Source: Paenibacillus_G sp049942825 (GTDB taxonomy: Bacteria > Bacillota > Bacilli > Paenibacillales > NBRC-103111). Taken from it: 64,000 bases of DNA. Positions 1 to 8,357 of this stretch are shown here, piece after piece (position 1 is the stretch's first letter; each line of letters begins with the position of its first letter). Under the pieces are notes generated by a model that did no database searches, had not been told where the DNA came from, and was given only the letters and a program-made list of their open reading frames with translations. The DNA is taken from positions 7,130,001 through 7,194,000 of the forward strand of contig NZ_CP187970.1 of NCBI RefSeq assembly GCF_049942825.1, written 5' to 3'. Position numbers and translations under genes: made by a program.

Positions 1-645
1 GTCGACCGTATTCCCCTGCTTGCCGATGACGGTGAACACGCCCGGCACAAAGTCGGCGGACAAAGCCACCTGCTCGTAGCGCGCGGAGGCGTCTTGGTAC
101 AGGGAATACCCCTGAGCCGATTGGGCTGCGACATACAGCCCCATCAGGAGCCAGACCGTACGGTAGACCTTGTGCGGCACCCGGGCCCCGCGTCTGAAGC
201 GGACGAGCAGGTAGCAGCCGAGCATCAGCGCCCAGAAGACCAGATCGACGATCGGGATCGTGCCGAAGGTGATGCGCATCGTGGAGAAGGGCTCGAAGTA
301 CCCCGTCCCCCACGCATTGAAGAGGTCGCTGGTATCATGAATGAAGACTGCAATCAGCGCGATAACAAACCAGCTCCAGCCCCGCACCTTGGCGAAAAGG
401 CGGACGAGTCCGGCCAGCAGCGCGGCCCATACAGGCACCAGAAACACTGAGTGCGTCAGCCCCCGGTGCCACATCTGGTACCTTCCGGCCGTATCCCACC
501 AGGACGAGATCACGTCGATATCGGGAATCTGCGAGCCGGCCACCGTCGTGAAGAGCAGAGCCCGCCGCTCCGTCTTCGTCATGCCGGTCTTATCCACGGA
601 GCCATAAAGCGTAAGACCGAACAGCGTGTGTGTAATCGTATCCAT
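1..645 (-). CDS. Membrane-bound metal-dependent hydrolase, YdjM/DUF457 family (3' part outside window)
   Basis: Reading leftward from an ATG at 645 the frame stays open to base 1 (215 codons), so the C-terminus lies outside the window. The protein starts MDTITHTLFGLTLYGS and contains AGSQIPDIDV and a WHRGLTHSVF segment. The early His (THTLFG), the IPDID acidic pair and the HRGLTHS histidines are the metal-ligand pattern of the YdjM/YfhO-type membrane-bound hydrolases (established family feature). Several hydrophobic helices follow (VFLVPVWAALLAGLVRLF, WFVIALIAVFIHDTSDLFN, VDLVFWALMLGCYLLV). The family's substrate is not known. It is transcribed away from the neighbouring histidine kinase end, with no obvious operon partner inside the window. 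Confidence 0.85.
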   Translation of the reverse strand, partial: MDTITHTLFGLTLYGSVDKTGMTKTERRALLFTTVAGSQIPDIDVISSWWDTAGRYQMWHRGLTHSVFLVPVWAALLAGLVRLFAKVRGWSWFVIALIAVFIHDTSDLFNAWGTGYFEPFSTMRITFGTIPIVDLVFWALMLGCYLLVRFRRGARVPHKVYRTVWLLMGLYVAAQSAQGYSLYQDASARYEQVALSADFVPGVFTVIGKQGNTVD

Positions 646-741
646 GTTCCGTAACGTTTCTCCCCTGAATCCGCATAATGATGTCTATTCCAGTATACCT
701 CATGCGCGGAGGCACGGCCAATGTTTAGAACTTAACAAAGC

Positions 742-769
742 AAAACGCCGCCGGCTCCGCCGGACGGCG
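742..769 (-). terminator. Rho-independent terminator of the MHYT histidine kinase
   Basis: CGCCG-CCGGC, a 3-nt loop, then GCCGG-A-CGGCG forms a 10-bp stem with one bulged A. On the minus strand it is followed by a short T run (bases 745-742). It sits about 40 bases past the kinase stop codon. Confidence 0.7.
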
Positions 770-810
770 CTGTTCCTCTTTTTCCTCTGCCTGCGGGCAG
801 AACCCGATCC

Positions 811-2697
811 TCAGCTGCTGAGCTCGACCGGAAGCGGCACCGGGGCGTTCTTCATCTGGACCGTGAAGATGAACTGCGAGCCCTGGCCCGGCTGGGACTC
901 CGCACGGATCGTTCCGCCCATAAGCTCGACGATCCGCTTCGAGATGGCCAGTCCGAGCCCCGTACCGCCATGCTTCTTCGCGGAGGCATCGTGCTGGTAG
1001 AAGGGCTGGAAGAGGCTGGGCAGCGCTTCTTCCGGGATCCCGACCCCTGTATCGCACACCGCGAATTCCAGCTCCACGCGCTCCCCCTCCCGGCGCCGTT
1101 CGCGGACGGACACCCGGATCTCCCCGCGCTCCGTGAACTTCACGGCATTGCCGATGAGATTGATGAGGACCTGGCGCAGCCTTCCCTCATCCCCATAGAG
1201 CTGTCCGGGAAGCCGCTCATCCCAATCGCAGAGGAGCAGGAGCTGCCGCTGCTGGGTCTGCGGGGCGAACAAGCCCATGCTCTCCTCCACGCAGGCCTGC
1301 AGAGAAAAAGCCTCCTCCTTCAGCGCTACCGTACCGTATTCCATCTTGGAGAAGTCCAGAACGTCCCCGATCACCGACAACAGGGCGGTCCCGCTTTTGT
1401 TGATAATGCTGACGTATTCCTGGAGCTCCCCCTGAAGGCCGGCTTCCAGGAGAAGATCGCTCATGGCGAGAATCCCGTTCAGCGGCGTCCGGATCTCATG
1501 GCTCATGACAGCCAGAAATTCGCTGTTGACCCTAGCGGCCCGTTCCGCTTCCATCTTGGCCTGCAGCAGCAGACGCTCGGATTCCTTCTGCTCTGTAATA
1601 TCCTTGGAGATCGTATAGATGTCCACGATCCGCCCGCCGGCCACCATGGGGACGATCGTGGTGCTTAAGTGAATTTTGCGGCCGCTCTTATGTCTCAGGG
1701 TACACTCGATCGTCTGAGGCTTCCCCTCGAGCACCCGGGTGAAGCAGGCCCGCACCCGCGCCGCATCCCTGCGGTTCAGCAGCGAGGTGAACGAGCGGCT
1801 CAGGAAGATCTCGGCACTGTAGCCCGTAATGCGTTCTACGGCGGGGTTCACCCGGAGCAGATGGCCTCTCAGGTCGAAGAGGCACACCATATCGGGATTA
1901 TGCTCGAAAATGGAATCATACCGCTGCCGGCTTTGCTTCGCAAGCCGCAGGGCAAACCGCCGGTCCATCATCTGGCTGCCCGATACGACCAGCACAATGA
2001 GAAGCGACGCCGCCCCCACGCAGGTCGCCAGTACCACCTCGCTGAACCCTGCATCGGGGTCGGGCAGCAGTGGAGCGGCGGGGTAGGCCTCATAGGAGGC
2101 GGCATGCATGCCTGTGTAATGCATCGCGGCAAGCAGGACGCCGAACAGCAGGGAGGAAGCGATCCGCACCCGCAGTCCCGGCGGTCCGCCGCCCCGTGAC
2201 CGGTGGCGCTGCAGCAGAAAGATAGAGGCGAAGGAAACGCCTACCGCAATCCCGCAGGACACCAGGACGAAGAGCGGATCATAGGTGACTTGGGCGGGGA
2301 TAATCATGGCGGTGATTCCGATATAATGCATGCCGCCGACCGCCAGGGTCATGAACAAGCCGGCCGCCGCCATCTTCACCCGTGAAGGGCGGCCGTCCGT
2401 CAGCACGGACAAGCCGGCCAAGACGGCTGCTACGGGCAGGAGCATCGACAGAAAAATATATAGTGCGTTATAGCGAACTTCTATGGGCAGGCGAAGAGCA
2501 AGCAGCCCTACAAAATGCATCGACCAGAAACCGAGACCCAGCGTCAGGGAGCCGAGCGCCATCCGTACCGCTTTCGTCCGGGCCTGCACCTGCCACAGGC
2601 GGCAGCAAAGCTCCACCGCACAGTAAGAAGTGAAAACGGCAATGACGAAAGAGAGGAGAACCAGAGGAAGGCTGTACGTCCCTTGCAGGTGTTCCAT
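811..2697 (-). CDS. MHYT-domain sensor histidine kinase with PAS
   Basis: This is a 628-residue membrane sensor kinase. The N-terminal ~240 residues are a seven-helix MHYT domain. Three diagnostic motifs are visible: MHFVGL (~61), MHYIGI (~123) and MHYTGM (~192). This domain is thought to bind a metal and sense a diatomic gas or redox signal (family knowledge). A PAS domain follows (~262-375, YDSIFEHNPDMVCLFDLRG), then HisKA with the phospho-acceptor His in MSHEIRTPLNGIL (~399) and a complete HATPase_c (NLIGNAVKFTERG, DTGVGIPEE, GGTGLGLAIS). There is no receiver domain and no adjacent response regulator, so its partner must be elsewhere. ATG start at 2697. Confidence 0.93.
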   Translation of the reverse strand: MEHLQGTYSLPLVLLSFVIAVFTSYCAVELCCRLWQVQARTKAVRMALGSLTLGLGFWSMHFVGLLALRLPIEVRYNALYIFLSMLLPVAAVLAGLSVLTDGRPSRVKMAAAGLFMTLAVGGMHYIGITAMIIPAQVTYDPLFVLVSCGIAVGVSFASIFLLQRHRSRGGGPPGLRVRIASSLLFGVLLAAMHYTGMHAASYEAYPAAPLLPDPDAGFSEVVLATCVGAASLLIVLVVSGSQMMDRRFALRLAKQSRQRYDSIFEHNPDMVCLFDLRGHLLRVNPAVERITGYSAEIFLSRSFTSLLNRRDAARVRACFTRVLEGKPQTIECTLRHKSGRKIHLSTTIVPMVAGGRIVDIYTISKDITEQKESERLLLQAKMEAERAARVNSEFLAVMSHEIRTPLNGILAMSDLLLEAGLQGELQEYVSIINKSGTALLSVIGDVLDFSKMEYGTVALKEEAFSLQACVEESMGLFAPQTQQRQLLLLCDWDERLPGQLYGDEGRLRQVLINLIGNAVKFTERGEIRVSVRERRREGERVELEFAVCDTGVGIPEEALPSLFQPFYQHDASAKKHGGTGLGLAISKRIVELMGGTIRAESQPGQGSQFIFTVQMKNAPVPLPVELSS

Positions 2698-2827
2698 GCC
2701 ATCACCTCAATCTTCGGGTTCTTTGGACCCGATTCCTTACCCTTTAGCATTCGACCGAAGCAGCCGGATTCCTGCTTTTTGTGACAGTTTTCTTAAATAT
2801 CGCCTTCATTCCCTGATGCTGGAACCC

Positions 2828-3526
2828 TCATTTGATCCAGACGCTGCCGAAGGGCAGCACCTCGCGGAGCACGCGCCGCAGCAGGGAATCCCGCTTCAGG
2901 GGACCGCCCCGCCCCCCTCTCTCGCCGGCCGGCTGCACCAGGATGCTTCCGATGCCGGTCATCTCCCACTGGTAATTCATCCGCTGGGATGCGAGCGTAT
3001 TGCCGTAGACGCACAGCCGCAGCTTCGCCTCCTCCGGGTAAGCGACGAGACAGCCGGTATCCACATACAAGGGATGCTCCGGATGCAGGGTCAGCTCGCA
3101 GAGCGGCCCGCTCGAGACGAGGCCCAGCGTGCCGCCGCCCGAGAATTTCATCCGCATCCAGTCCCTGGAGACGAGCGCCTCCTTGGTGTGCAGAAGCCGG
3201 CTCTGAAGCCGCAGCCCTTCACTGTAGAAAAGGACATGCTCCATATCGAACAGAAGGGAGCTGTTCTCTTCAAGGGCCACGGTCTTCAGAACATACCCGG
3301 GCGGCACGCCCAGCACAAAACGGGCCGGGCCCGACAAGCGGGACTCGACCCAGAGCTTCTTGCGGTACACGCCTGCCGGATTCAGGAACCGGTCTTCCCT
3401 TCCCTGCGGTACACCTTGATAGGCGATAATCTGCTCCGGCCTCAGCACGAGGCAGGCTTCTCCGGCGTCCAGCCGGACGGAGGCGGTCTGCCCCTCACTT
3501 CCCGCGCCGTCAGTCTCGATATGCAA
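2828..3526 (-). CDS. AIM24 family protein
   Basis: This is a 232-residue soluble protein of the AIM24/TIGR00266-like beta-rich family. Supporting segments are LVSRDWMRMKFSGGGTLGLVSSGPLCELTLHPEHPLYVDTG and AYPEEAKLRLCVYG; the GxG and 'PLYVDTGxLVAY' signatures are typical. Family function is uncertain (membrane-associated stress or mitochondrial biogenesis roles are reported for homologues). The start is a TTG at 3526, preceded by GGAGGGAA at good spacing, because no ATG lies near the N-terminus. It follows the coiled-coil gene by 36 bases on the same strand and is probably co-transcribed with it. Confidence 0.8.
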   Translation of the reverse strand: MHIETDGAGSEGQTASVRLDAGEACLVLRPEQIIAYQGVPQGREDRFLNPAGVYRKKLWVESRLSGPARFVLGVPPGYVLKTVALEENSSLLFDMEHVLFYSEGLRLQSRLLHTKEALVSRDWMRMKFSGGGTLGLVSSGPLCELTLHPEHPLYVDTGCLVAYPEEAKLRLCVYGNTLASQRMNYQWEMTGIGSILVQPAGERGGRGGPLKRDSLLRRVLREVLPFGSVWIK

Positions 3527-3562
3527 AACCGCTTCCCTCCTCTTCCTCCTGCGGATGCCGTT

Positions 3563-4036
3563 CTATCTGGTGCGCCGCCATACGGCCAGCCGGACAACAC
3601 GCATTAGAACGAAATACAGCACGACGAGGCCTCCCGCGGCCAGCGCCGTACGCGTAATCCTGCGGCTGCGCTCGGCTCCCGCACGTTCGGCGGCCTCCAT
3701 CTGCCCGATCGCTTCCTCCAATCGGGCGTTGCGGCTGCGCAGCTCCTGATTCTCCTGAAGGAGCTGCTCCTGTGTCTGCCGGAACTGCCGGATCGTCTCC
3801 TCCGAGCGCTTCACCGACGCGTCCAGCTCTTCCTGGGCGGCGTCGTACTGCTGCTGCAGCTCCTCCACTTTCTCCGGCATGCCGTAGATGTCTTTGACCC
3901 GATCCACGAATCCCGCCTGCGCAGAGGGCCAGGGCATGAGTACGGAGAGCAACACGGCGGCCAGCCCGACCCTGCGCATGAAGCCGGTTCCCCGCGTATT
4001 ACGGAATCGTCCAACCCGGATTTGTTCTGACGCCAT
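3563..4036 (-). CDS. Secreted or anchored coiled-coil protein of unknown function
   Basis: 157 residues. The ATG at 4036 is chosen because AAGGGGAG lies 6 bases upstream; the ATG at 4042 would be too close to it. A hydrophobic signal-type segment (GLAAVLLSVLMPWPSAQA, ~24-41) is followed by a charged heptad-rich stretch (~50-120, VEELQQQYDAAQEELDASV onward) that should form a long coiled coil. A C-terminal membrane helix follows (ALAAGGLVVLYFVLMRVV) with a basic tail. The topology suggests an extracytoplasmic coiled coil anchored at its C-terminus. No recognised domain is visible. It probably shares an operon with the AIM24 gene. Confidence 0.75.
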   Translation of the reverse strand: MASEQIRVGRFRNTRGTGFMRRVGLAAVLLSVLMPWPSAQAGFVDRVKDIYGMPEKVEELQQQYDAAQEELDASVKRSEETIRQFRQTQEQLLQENQELRSRNARLEEAIGQMEAAERAGAERSRRITRTALAAGGLVVLYFVLMRVVRLAVWRRTR

Positions 4037-4248
4037 TCCCATCTCCCCTTGGCCCGTCTGTCATTCTAGCAATACGGGTTTGATATACTTCTATATTACC
4101 CGCTTTCTCGACAAAAAGGAACAGGAAGGGCAACCCTGCTCCCGGGCGGATGCAGCGGGCATTCACCGCTTTTCCGTAAGGAAGAATGCCTTCGCCGACC
4201 GATAAGGACGGCATGCGCTCGGCCGGCTGAACATTCTTATATCTTAAG

Positions 4249-4288
4249 AAAAGACCGCCTCACCCCTTACAGGGGGAAAGCGGCCTTA
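4249..4288 (-). terminator. Terminator of the small membrane peptide gene
   Basis: On the minus strand AAGGCCGC / CCCC / loop / GGGG / GGCGGTCTT is followed by TTCTT. It lies about 30 bases beyond the stop codon of the 44-residue ORF at 4317 and supports that ORF being a real transcription unit. Confidence 0.6.
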
Positions 4289-4316
4289 TAAGTTCAGACA
4301 CCTCACGGGATGCCGG

Positions 4317-4451
4317 TTATGGTAATATATGAAGCCTCGATAGCATGTTGAAAGCGGACCCAAATAACTGCATCCATCCCCACATGGACATCCACAGAGG
4401 TATACTCAGCATCACACCTACAACCAATCCAACAGACAATCTTCCCTCCAT
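4317..4451 (-). CDS. 44-residue putative membrane peptide
   Basis: A short ORF starts at an ATG (4451) preceded by AGAAGGAGG with 7-base spacing, an excellent ribosome binding site. The peptide begins MEGRLSVGLVVGVMLSIPLW and ends LSRLHILP. One hydrophobic membrane-spanning segment (~6-32) is rich in Met and Trp. A hairpin terminator follows the stop codon. No family is recognised. Good SD, terminator and membrane helix make it a credible small protein gene, although no homology is claimed. Confidence 0.6.
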   Translation of the reverse strand: MEGRLSVGLVVGVMLSIPLWMSMWGWMQLFGSAFNMLSRLHILP

Positions 4452-4776
4452 GGCGATGCCTCCTTCTTCAGCGGGCGACCGCTGATTAGCCTATCCCCAT
4501 TATATGATGAAAGCGCTCTATTTATCCACTGATTTTTCTGAATTTTTAAATTTTTGTAAGCATCGCACAAAATCGCTTGTGAATTCCTTGTAAACGTGAC
4601 GAAATTCACATTTTCGGAAATTTAAACTATTTTAACGTGAAATGGCGTAAACTAGAATATAACGGCGGTGAACGCTTCAGAAAGCCGCTATTCCTCCTTC
4701 GGCCTCCGTCCAGGAGCCGGTGCAGGATCATACCTTGGATCAGCGGTACATTCAACCGGAAGGGAGCTTGGTTACG

Positions 4777-5250
4777 ATGATGTTTCTCAGCCCTACGAAA
4801 GGTTCCGTCACCATGGAAGAAATGATCGGTCAGCTGCAGGAGTATGTCAAGGAAGATACGGAAGCGAAGTACAAGGTCATCATCGGCACGGACTCCCATA
4901 CGACGAGGCGGGTGACGACACTCGTTACAGCGGTGATTATCCACCGTCTCGGCAAGGGAGCCCGTTTCTTCTACCGTAAAAAGAGCTCGCGCCCTCTGCA
5001 CGATCTGCGGACGCGGATTTATAAGGAAACCGAGCTGAGCCTCGAGCTCGTGGATATTCTCAACCGTGCAGGCATGAGCAGCCTGCTTGCGGACTGGCCC
5101 CTGGAGATTCATATCGATATCGGCCAGCAGGGCGATACGAAGGTGCTCATCCAGGAGATCTGCGGCTGGGTCACCTCGGTCGGCTACGAGGCACGCATCA
5201 AGCCGATGTCATTCGGCGCAAGCAGCGTGGCCGACCGTTTCGCCGAATAG
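4777..5250 (+). CDS. ykuK: YkuK-type RNase H-like protein (DUF458)
   Basis: 157 residues from the ATG at 4777 (MMFLSPTKGSVTMEEM), preceded by GGAAGGGAG. An in-frame GTG at 4720 would add 19 residues unlike the family. The motif IIGTDSHTTRRVTTLVTAVIIHRLGKGARFFYRK matches the DUF458/YkuK family, predicted to adopt an RNase H fold with Asp of GTDS in the active-site position. A second acidic element is LEIHIDIGQQGDTK. Function is unproven in the family. It stands alone between two divergent or parallel units. Confidence 0.8.
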   Translation: MMFLSPTKGSVTMEEMIGQLQEYVKEDTEAKYKVIIGTDSHTTRRVTTLVTAVIIHRLGKGARFFYRKKSSRPLHDLRTRIYKETELSLELVDILNRAGMSSLLADWPLEIHIDIGQQGDTKVLIQEICGWVTSVGYEARIKPMSFGASSVADRFAE

Positions 5251-5523
5251 CCTGAAGTCCCCTTCTCGATGACCATTCAATGCCCCAGCCCCTGGAACAA
5301 GAACCGCTCTTCCGGAAGCACGTGACCGGAAGAGCGGTTCTTTGCGCTGCGCATAGGGAGAGCGGAACGTTCATCCCCCGGGCTTGCCGCGAAGAGAGCT
5401 GCCCCCAAACTTCTCCTAATTTCTGTAACGAAATATACACACTCTTAAGCGTTTTCGGTATGATAATGTGTTGGATATGAAATATTTACCATTCAATTAT
5501 TGAGTCGTAAAGGAGAGATTCCT

Positions 5524-6363
5524 GTGCTTCAACGCAAATGGCTTCCCGTTGTGCTGTCCGCTTCGCTGGCTCTGACCCTCAGCGCCTGCGGCGCCAACTC
5601 CGCCGCTCCGGCCGCAGCTCCCAAAGCGGAGACATCTAAGGCGGAAACACCTAAAAAGACAGAAACCACTCCTGCCGCTCATTGGTCTTATGAAGGCGAT
5701 ACAGGCCCCGCCAGCTGGGCAAAGCTGGACCAAAGCTTCGCAGCCTGTGCGAACGGAACCGAGCAGTCGCCCGTCGATATCGAGCTGACTCAGACGAAGG
5801 TCGACAAGAAGGCGGTTCAGGTAGAGTTGCACTATCAGCCTTCCGCCTTCACCCTGATGAATAACGGACATACGATTCAGGCGAATGCGGCAGCCGGCAG
5901 CAGCAATACGATTACGGTGGACGGAACCGAGTACACACTGGCCCAGATGCACTTCCACCACCCGAGTGAGAATCAGATCAACGGGAAAAACTTCGAGATG
6001 GAAGGCCATCTCGTTCATAAAAGCAAAGACGGCGGTCTTGCTGTGGTCGGCTTTCTGCTGACCGCCGGCAAAGAAAACAAGTCCCTCGCCGAGATGTGGT
6101 CGAAGCTGCCGAAACAGGAGACGAAGGAAGACGTGAAGCTCGAGCAGCCTGTGGACCTGCCCGGCCTGCTCCCCTCCACGGCTCACGCGTTCCGGTATGA
6201 AGGCTCCTTGACGACGCCTCCGTGCTCCGAGCATGTGAAGTGGATCGTGCTGGCCGACCCGATCGAAGTATCGAAGGAACAGATCGAAGCGTTCGCCGCG
6301 ATCTTCCCGGATAACCACCGCCCTGTCCAGCCGTTGAATCAGCGTACGGTTGTGAGCAACTAA
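5524..6363 (+). CDS. Alpha-class carbonic anhydrase lipoprotein
   Basis: 279 residues, predicted to interconvert CO2 and bicarbonate outside the membrane. Start is a GTG at 5524 with AAGGAGAG 6 bases upstream. The signal peptide ends in the lipobox LSAC, giving a lipid-anchored extracytoplasmic enzyme. A short Ala/Lys/Thr-rich linker precedes the catalytic domain beginning HWSYEGDTGPASW. The zinc ligands are visible in QMHFHHPSEN (His-X-His) and EGHLVHKS (third His), with SLTTPPCSEHVKW near the C-terminus. NGTEQSPVDIE is the usual substrate-pocket motif. The gene is monocistronic and ends at a bidirectional terminator. Confidence 0.94.
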   Translation: MLQRKWLPVVLSASLALTLSACGANSAAPAAAPKAETSKAETPKKTETTPAAHWSYEGDTGPASWAKLDQSFAACANGTEQSPVDIELTQTKVDKKAVQVELHYQPSAFTLMNNGHTIQANAAAGSSNTITVDGTEYTLAQMHFHHPSENQINGKNFEMEGHLVHKSKDGGLAVVGFLLTAGKENKSLAEMWSKLPKQETKEDVKLEQPVDLPGLLPSTAHAFRYEGSLTTPPCSEHVKWIVLADPIEVSKEQIEAFAAIFPDNHRPVQPLNQRTVVSN

Positions 6364-6401
6364 GAGGTTATACTCACGGTGGAACTAGAATAACGGCAAA
6401 C

Positions 6402-6450
6402 CAAAATCACCCTCCGTTTCCGCTTTTGCATCGGATTCGGAGGGTGGTTG
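6402..6450. terminator. Bidirectional terminator between convergent genes
   Basis: CACCCTCCG (6409-6417) pairs with CGGAGGGTG (6438-6446) between the carbonic anhydrase gene (+) and the TIM-barrel operon (-). The stem is 9 bp with a 20-nt internal region. Confidence 0.7.
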
Positions 6451-6452
6451 CG

Positions 6453-7298
6453 TTATGCCGGCAGCCTTTCGAGGATGCGGGCCAGGTTGGCGAGAGAACC
6501 GGCTGAGCCAAGCTTCTGCTCGTCGTCGCCTTCATACTCGACCGTAAGCCAGCCGCGGTAGCCGGCCTGATGCAGGCGGCCGAGCAGCCCCGGCAGGTCG
6601 ATCGTACCTTCGCCGGCGATCCTTCCGGCGAACCGTTCGCCCGTCAGGCCGGTGTAAGCCCGGCCTTCGAAGCCTTCATCCACGGGTACGAAGTCCTTGA
6701 AGTGAACGTGGGCTACCTGCGGGCTGAGGGCCTCCAAAGCCGCAGAGGGATCTTCGCCGACGAGCAGGAAGTTCCCCGTGTCGAAGGTGCTGCGCAGGTA
6801 AGGGGAGCCCACCTCGCCCAGGATCGCCTGGACCTGCTCCGCTTTGCCTGCGAAGACGCCGTGATTCTCAAGGCAGAGGACGATGTCCTTCTGCGCGGCT
6901 GCGGCCGCCGCTTCGCGCAGGCCTTCGACGATCCATGCCTTCACTTCGTTGAAGGCGTATCCGTCCGGCGGCCGGTCGCCGGCGAACACCCGCACGACCT
7001 GTGCGCCGAACGTCTCGGCGAGATTCACCGCGGAGAGAATCTCGTCCACCTCCGCCCGGCGCCGCTGCGGGTCCGGGTGCGAGAAGTTGTTGGAAGCGCC
7101 TACAGCCGCTACCTGGATCCGGTGCTCCGCCAAGGCCGCCCGGACTTCATCCAGCTCCTCCCCCTTCCAAAAGTGCGTAAGCAGCTCCACGCCCGCAGCC
7201 TTCGTCTCCTGCGCTGCGAACCGGATAAAATCCGCGTTGGTCCACTCCCCCTTTTGAAGGTAGGTGTGACAGCTCCAGATGCTCAGTGCCATTTTCAT
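6453..7298 (-). CDS. Sugar phosphate isomerase/epimerase (xylose-isomerase-like TIM barrel)
   Basis: 281 residues beginning MKMALSIWSCHTYLQKGEW. AGVELLTHFWKG, VVRVFAGDRPPDG, LCLENHGVFAGKAEQ, STFDTGNFLLVGEDP, VAHVHFKDFVPV and WLTVEYEGDDE are the beta-strand ends of the AP endonuclease 2/xylose-isomerase-like barrel. The Glu of LEN, Asp of FDTGN, His of HVHFKD and Glu of VEYEG are the expected metal ligands. Start ATG 7298 has GGAGGGGAG upstream. It is the last gene of a three-gene operon with a second barrel and a Gfo/Idh dehydrogenase, which points to catabolism of a cyclitol or keto-sugar. The substrate cannot be read from the sequence. Confidence 0.9.
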   Translation of the reverse strand: MKMALSIWSCHTYLQKGEWTNADFIRFAAQETKAAGVELLTHFWKGEELDEVRAALAEHRIQVAAVGASNNFSHPDPQRRRAEVDEILSAVNLAETFGAQVVRVFAGDRPPDGYAFNEVKAWIVEGLREAAAAAAQKDIVLCLENHGVFAGKAEQVQAILGEVGSPYLRSTFDTGNFLLVGEDPSAALEALSPQVAHVHFKDFVPVDEGFEGRAYTGLTGERFAGRIAGEGTIDLPGLLGRLHQAGYRGWLTVEYEGDDEQKLGSAGSLANLARILERLPA

Positions 7299-7317
7299 AC
7301 TCGCCGCTCCCCTCCTC

Positions 7318-8202
7318 TTACCGGTATCCCCGGATGAATTCGACCGCCCGCCGGATGTCGGCTTCCGGACTGTCGCCCACTTCCCGCTCGATCGTCAGGT
7401 ACCCTTCGTACCCGATGTCCTGCAGGGCAGCAAAATAAGCATCGAACGGTACGCGCCCCTCCCCGAGCGGCACCTCCCGGAAGAACTCGCCGGAGGCAAG
7501 CATCTCCGCAATCTTCTCATGTTCCATGCCTTCATAGCCGAGAGCGCCGTACACCTGACGCGGGTCGACCTCCCGGTACCGGATCCCGTCTTTCACATGG
7601 GTATGTACAATGTAATCCTTGAGCAGGTAGACGCCCTGTACGGGATCGTCTCCAGTCACCATCACCATGTTCGCCGGGTCAAAATTGACCGACACCCCCT
7701 TGGTGCTCAGCGTGTCCAGGAACGCCTTCAGGTGTGCCGCCGGCTCCGGTCCCGTCTCGATGGCAAAATACGCACCGCACTTCGTCGCATACTGTCCGAG
7801 CTCCTCGCACGCCGTCCGCAGGCTGTCGTAGACCGCTCCATCCGGCTCGTCATGGGGTACAATGCCGATGTGTGTCGTCACCACATTCGTACCGAGCTCG
7901 AGCGCCAGGTCCAGGATGCGCTTCGACTTCTCGACCTTGGCCGGATTCGCCGCCCCGTCCTGGAAGCCGTGTCCCGCCAGATCGCCGCACAGCGCGGAGA
8001 TCTCGAGGCCCAGCGATGCGATATAGCTCCGCAGCTCCCGGCGGTCCTGCGCCGAAAGATTCGCCGGGTCCATCTCCCCGGAGACCGCGTAGATCTGCAC
8101 ACCTTCCGCTCCGACCTCGCGGGCTTTTCTCAAGCCTTCCCTTACACCGACACCGAAGCTGTCGACAATCACGCCGATTTTATTCGTAAGCCTGCCTGCC
8201 AT
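7318..8202 (-). CDS. Sugar phosphate isomerase/epimerase (TIM barrel), second paralogue
   Basis: 294 residues from the ATG at 8202 (MAGRLTNKIGVIVDSFGVG), 8 bases after GGGAGG; an upstream in-frame start at 8247 lacks a comparable site. Barrel motifs are GAEGVQIYAVSGEMD, ISALCGDLAGHGF, VVTTHIGIVP, FAIETGPEPAAHL, VNFDPANMVMVTGDDP, IVHTHVKDGIRY and YLTIERE. The ligand residues (Glu of IETG, Asp of FDPAN, His of HTHVKD, Glu of TIERE) are in place. Only 19 bases separate its stop from the next gene, consistent with co-transcription. Its sequence differs clearly from the neighbouring barrel, so the two probably act on different intermediates. Confidence 0.9.
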   Translation of the reverse strand: MAGRLTNKIGVIVDSFGVGVREGLRKAREVGAEGVQIYAVSGEMDPANLSAQDRRELRSYIASLGLEISALCGDLAGHGFQDGAANPAKVEKSKRILDLALELGTNVVTTHIGIVPHDEPDGAVYDSLRTACEELGQYATKCGAYFAIETGPEPAAHLKAFLDTLSTKGVSVNFDPANMVMVTGDDPVQGVYLLKDYIVHTHVKDGIRYREVDPRQVYGALGYEGMEHEKIAEMLASGEFFREVPLGEGRVPFDAYFAALQDIGYEGYLTIEREVGDSPEADIRRAVEFIRGYR

Positions 8203-8357
8203 GGAAGCTGCCTCCCTCACCCCTGCCCGGGGTAGATTGTACTTCATTCCTGCGGGATGGACTGCCTTTCAGAATAAGGAACAAGACACCCGCTCATAGG
8301 TTACTGCCGTCAAAGGCCCGCTTGGTTCGCCCCCTCCCTCTATGGGAGCGGTTCCAA

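Noticed and set aside
4418..4609. 63-codon minus-strand ORF overlapping the small membrane peptide
   Set aside because: It lacks a ribosome binding site and overlaps the better supported 44-codon ORF in another frame.
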